This document shows positions 3,637 through 5,021 of a stretch of DNA of 5,021 bases, piece by piece. Below the pieces are notes generated by a model. The model did no database searches. It was not told the origin of the DNA and saw only the letters and a list, made by a program, of their open reading frames with translations. Position 1 is the first letter of the stretch. The number at the start of each line of letters is the position of its first letter. The position numbers and the translations under genes were made by a program. The DNA comes from an uncultured Paraburkholderia sp. (GTDB lineage: Bacteria > Pseudomonadota > Gammaproteobacteria > Burkholderiales > Burkholderiaceae). The DNA is taken from contig CALFSF010000462.1 of NCBI GenBank assembly GCA_937917025.1, positions 1-5,021 on the forward strand. Reading direction: 5' to 3'.

Positions 3637-5021
3637 TCAGGATTTGCGCAGCGCCGCGCCGAGCGCGACGGCGGCGCCAATGAAAAACGCGATTGCGCCG
3701 ATCATGCGGACACCGCCGCGCGGCGCGTTCACCGCCGGCAGCAGCAGCATCAGCAATGCCGCGACCGTCAGCGATACGGCAAGCGAAAGCCACACGGCGG
3801 CCCGCTGGCCGCGCGCGGCGCGCCGTTCGAGAGTCTTCAGATCATCCGAGGCGATGCGAAGTTCCAGCTTGCCGCGCGTCGCCTGAACGAGGTATTCGTG
3901 GACGAGCTGAGGCATGTCCGGCGCGGCGGCGAGCCATTCCGGCAGCCGGCGGCGGATCGCCTTCAGCGTCGCGCGCGGACCATGACGCTGGCGCCAGATC
4001 TTCTCGAGCACGGGTTTCGCGGTCGCCCAGATGTCGATTCGCGGATGCAGGAGACGCCCGACGCCCTCGATGTTGAGCAGCGTCTTCTGCAGCAGGATCA
4101 GTTGCGGCTGCAGCGTCAGCTCGTGCCGACGCGCCATCCGGAACAGCTTGACGACGACCTCGGCGAGCGAGATCTCGCTGAGCGGTCGCGTGAAGTAAGG
4201 CTCGCAGACGGTGCGCACTGCGGCCTCGAGCTCGTCGAGCCGCGTGTCGGCCGGCATCCATCCGGCGCGCACGTGAAGCTCCGCGACGCGCCGGTAGTCG
4301 AGGTTGAACATCGCGATGAAGTTCTCCGCGAGCCAGTACTGATCCTCGTCGGGCAGCGTGCCCATGATGCCGAAGTCGAGCGCGATGAAGCGCGGATCGG
4401 ATGGCCGCGTCGGATCGACCCAGATGTTGCCGGCGTGCGCATCGGCGTGGAAGAAGTTGTCGCGGAACACCTGCGTATAGAAGAGGCGCACGCCTTTCTC
4501 GGCGAGCGCGACGCGATCGATGCCGGCAGCGTCCAGTGCGGCGAGATCGTCGACCGGAATGCCGCGCACGCGTTCCAGCGTCAGCACGCGAGCGTTCGTG
4601 TGCGACCAGATCACCTCGGGCACGTAGAGATCGTCCGAGGCGAGGAAATTGCGCCGCAGCAGCGAGGCGTTCGCGCCTTCGCGCATGAGGTCGAGCTCGT
4701 TGGTCAGCGTCGTCTCGACTTCCACGACGACCTCGCGCGGGCGGATCTTGTCGGCGTTCGGATGGAAGCGCTCGACCGACGACGCGATCGCATGCAGCAG
4801 CGCGATGTCGGCCGTGACGCGCTCCTCGATGTCGGGCCGCAGCACCTTGACGACGACTTCGCGTCCCGCCGGCAGCGTCGCCGCATGCACCTGCGCGATC
4901 GACGCCGACGCGAGCGGCGTGCCGTCGAACGACGCGAAACGCGCGCTGATCGGCGCGCCGAGCGCCTTCTCGATCGCGGCGCGCGCAATCGCTTCGGGAA
5001 ACGGCGCGACGCGATCCTGCA
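3637..5021 (-). CDS. ubiB: UbiB, ubiquinone-biosynthesis accessory ATPase (ABC1/ADCK/UbiB protein-kinase-like family), 5' end outside the window
   Basis: The frame is open to the right edge; 460 full codons are visible and roughly the first 100-120 of the family's usual ~540 residues are missing. UbiB is a membrane-anchored atypical kinase-like ATPase needed for aerobic ubiquinone synthesis, thought to help extract or present lipid intermediates to the Ubi enzymes. The visible start (QDRVAPFPEA) aligns with E. coli UbiB. Motifs by visible residue: ASASIAQVH (37-45, the alanine-rich nucleotide loop), the lysine of VVVKVLRP (58), NELDLMREGAN (about 107-117), HADAHAGN (191-198, catalytic loop) and LDFGIMG (Asp215, metal binding). 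Two C-terminal transmembrane helices (about 407-430 and 437-456) are the family's membrane anchor. A GTG at 4890 can look like a start but is the Val of the conserved AQVH block, so it is internal. The KxGQ motif lies outside the window. It heads the visible operon. Confidence 0.95.
   Translation of the reverse strand, partial: QDRVAPFPEAIARAAIEKALGAPISARFASFDGTPLASASIAQVHAATLPAGREVVVKVLRPDIEERVTADIALLHAIASSVERFHPNADKIRPREVVVEVETTLTNELDLMREGANASLLRRNFLASDDLYVPEVIWSHTNARVLTLERVRGIPVDDLAALDAAGIDRVALAEKGVRLFYTQVFRDNFFHADAHAGNIWVDPTRPSDPRFIALDFGIMGTLPDEDQYWLAENFIAMFNLDYRRVAELHVRAGWMPADTRLDELEAAVRTVCEPYFTRPLSEISLAEVVVKLFRMARRHELTLQPQLILLQKTLLNIEGVGRLLHPRIDIWATAKPVLEKIWRQRHGPRATLKAIRRRLPEWLAAAPDMPQLVHEYLVQATRGKLELRIASDDLKTLERRAARGQRAAVWLSLAVSLTVAALLMLLLPAVNAPRGGVRMIGAIAFFIGAAVALGAALRKS

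Noticed and set aside
3608..3793. Longer start (3793) for the lipoprotein gene
   Set aside because: It would overlap ubiB by more than 150 bp and bury the lipoprotein signal peptide; the ATG at 3607 has GGAGGT in front.
2213..3886. A 557-codon open frame on the plus strand
   Set aside because: It lies antisense to arfB, the lipoprotein gene and the end of ubiB, is dominated by Arg/Ala as expected from the complement of high-GC coding sequence, and has no recognisable domain. The minus-strand genes in the same place are clearly real.
4888..4890. GTG as the start of ubiB
   Set aside because: The codon encodes the Val of the conserved ASIAQVH block, and the frame continues upstream with sequence matching UbiB (QDRVAPF). 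The real start lies beyond the window.
1..5021. tRNA, rRNA, CRISPR array, insertion sequence or phage attachment site
   Set aside because: No cloverleaf-like segment, no regularly spaced direct repeats, no transposase-like frame and no terminal repeats were found on reading both strands.

Overview
This window looks like chromosomal DNA from a high-GC, Gram-negative gammaproteobacterium. The evidence is a UbiB protein (ubiquinone-based respiration), a lipobox-bearing lipoprotein, the ribosome-rescue factor ArfB, and small secreted proteins with IPTL-CTERM-like tails. That combination suggests the Xanthomonadales/Lysobacterales, perhaps the Rhodanobacteraceae (Tahibacter/Dokdonella-like). The placement rests on recalled family resemblance, not on a search. 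All six genes I can support lie on the minus strand, so transcription runs from high to low coordinates.

Right part (about 5021 down to 1785): a compact, very GC-rich gene cluster. In transcription order it holds ubiB (5' end off the window), an unrecognised 252-residue lipoprotein gene, arfB, and a PlsC-like acyltransferase gene. The gaps are 29 bp, 48 bp and a 4-bp ATGA overlap, so it reads as one operon, ending at a possible hairpin terminator just after the acyltransferase stop codon. The products link to the membrane (quinone synthesis, lipoprotein, phospholipid acylation), except ArfB, which rescues stalled ribosomes.

Left part (about 1760 down to 1): a less GC-rich accessory region for secreted proteins. 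Two diverged tandem paralogues (167 and 169 residues, roughly 60% identical over the mature core) overlap by ATGA. Each has a signal peptide, a DPPW...PGYPQ core with two conserved cysteines, and a C-terminal proline motif, hydrophobic helix and basic tail. After a 229-bp gap comes the start of another secreted protein that leaves the window. Its first 141 residues look like a signal peptide followed by a subtilisin-type (S8) propeptide, but this is tentative.

The least expected signals are at the translation starts of this left region. The ribosome-binding site of the first paralogue sits in the loop and stem of a perfect 7-bp hairpin abutting the start codon. The ribosome-binding site of the protease-like gene is complementary to an upstream CCTCCC-containing segment over 9 bp, or up to 13 bp with a bulge. 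Both suggest translational control of the secreted proteins. No RNA genes, CRISPR arrays, insertion sequences or integration sites were seen.
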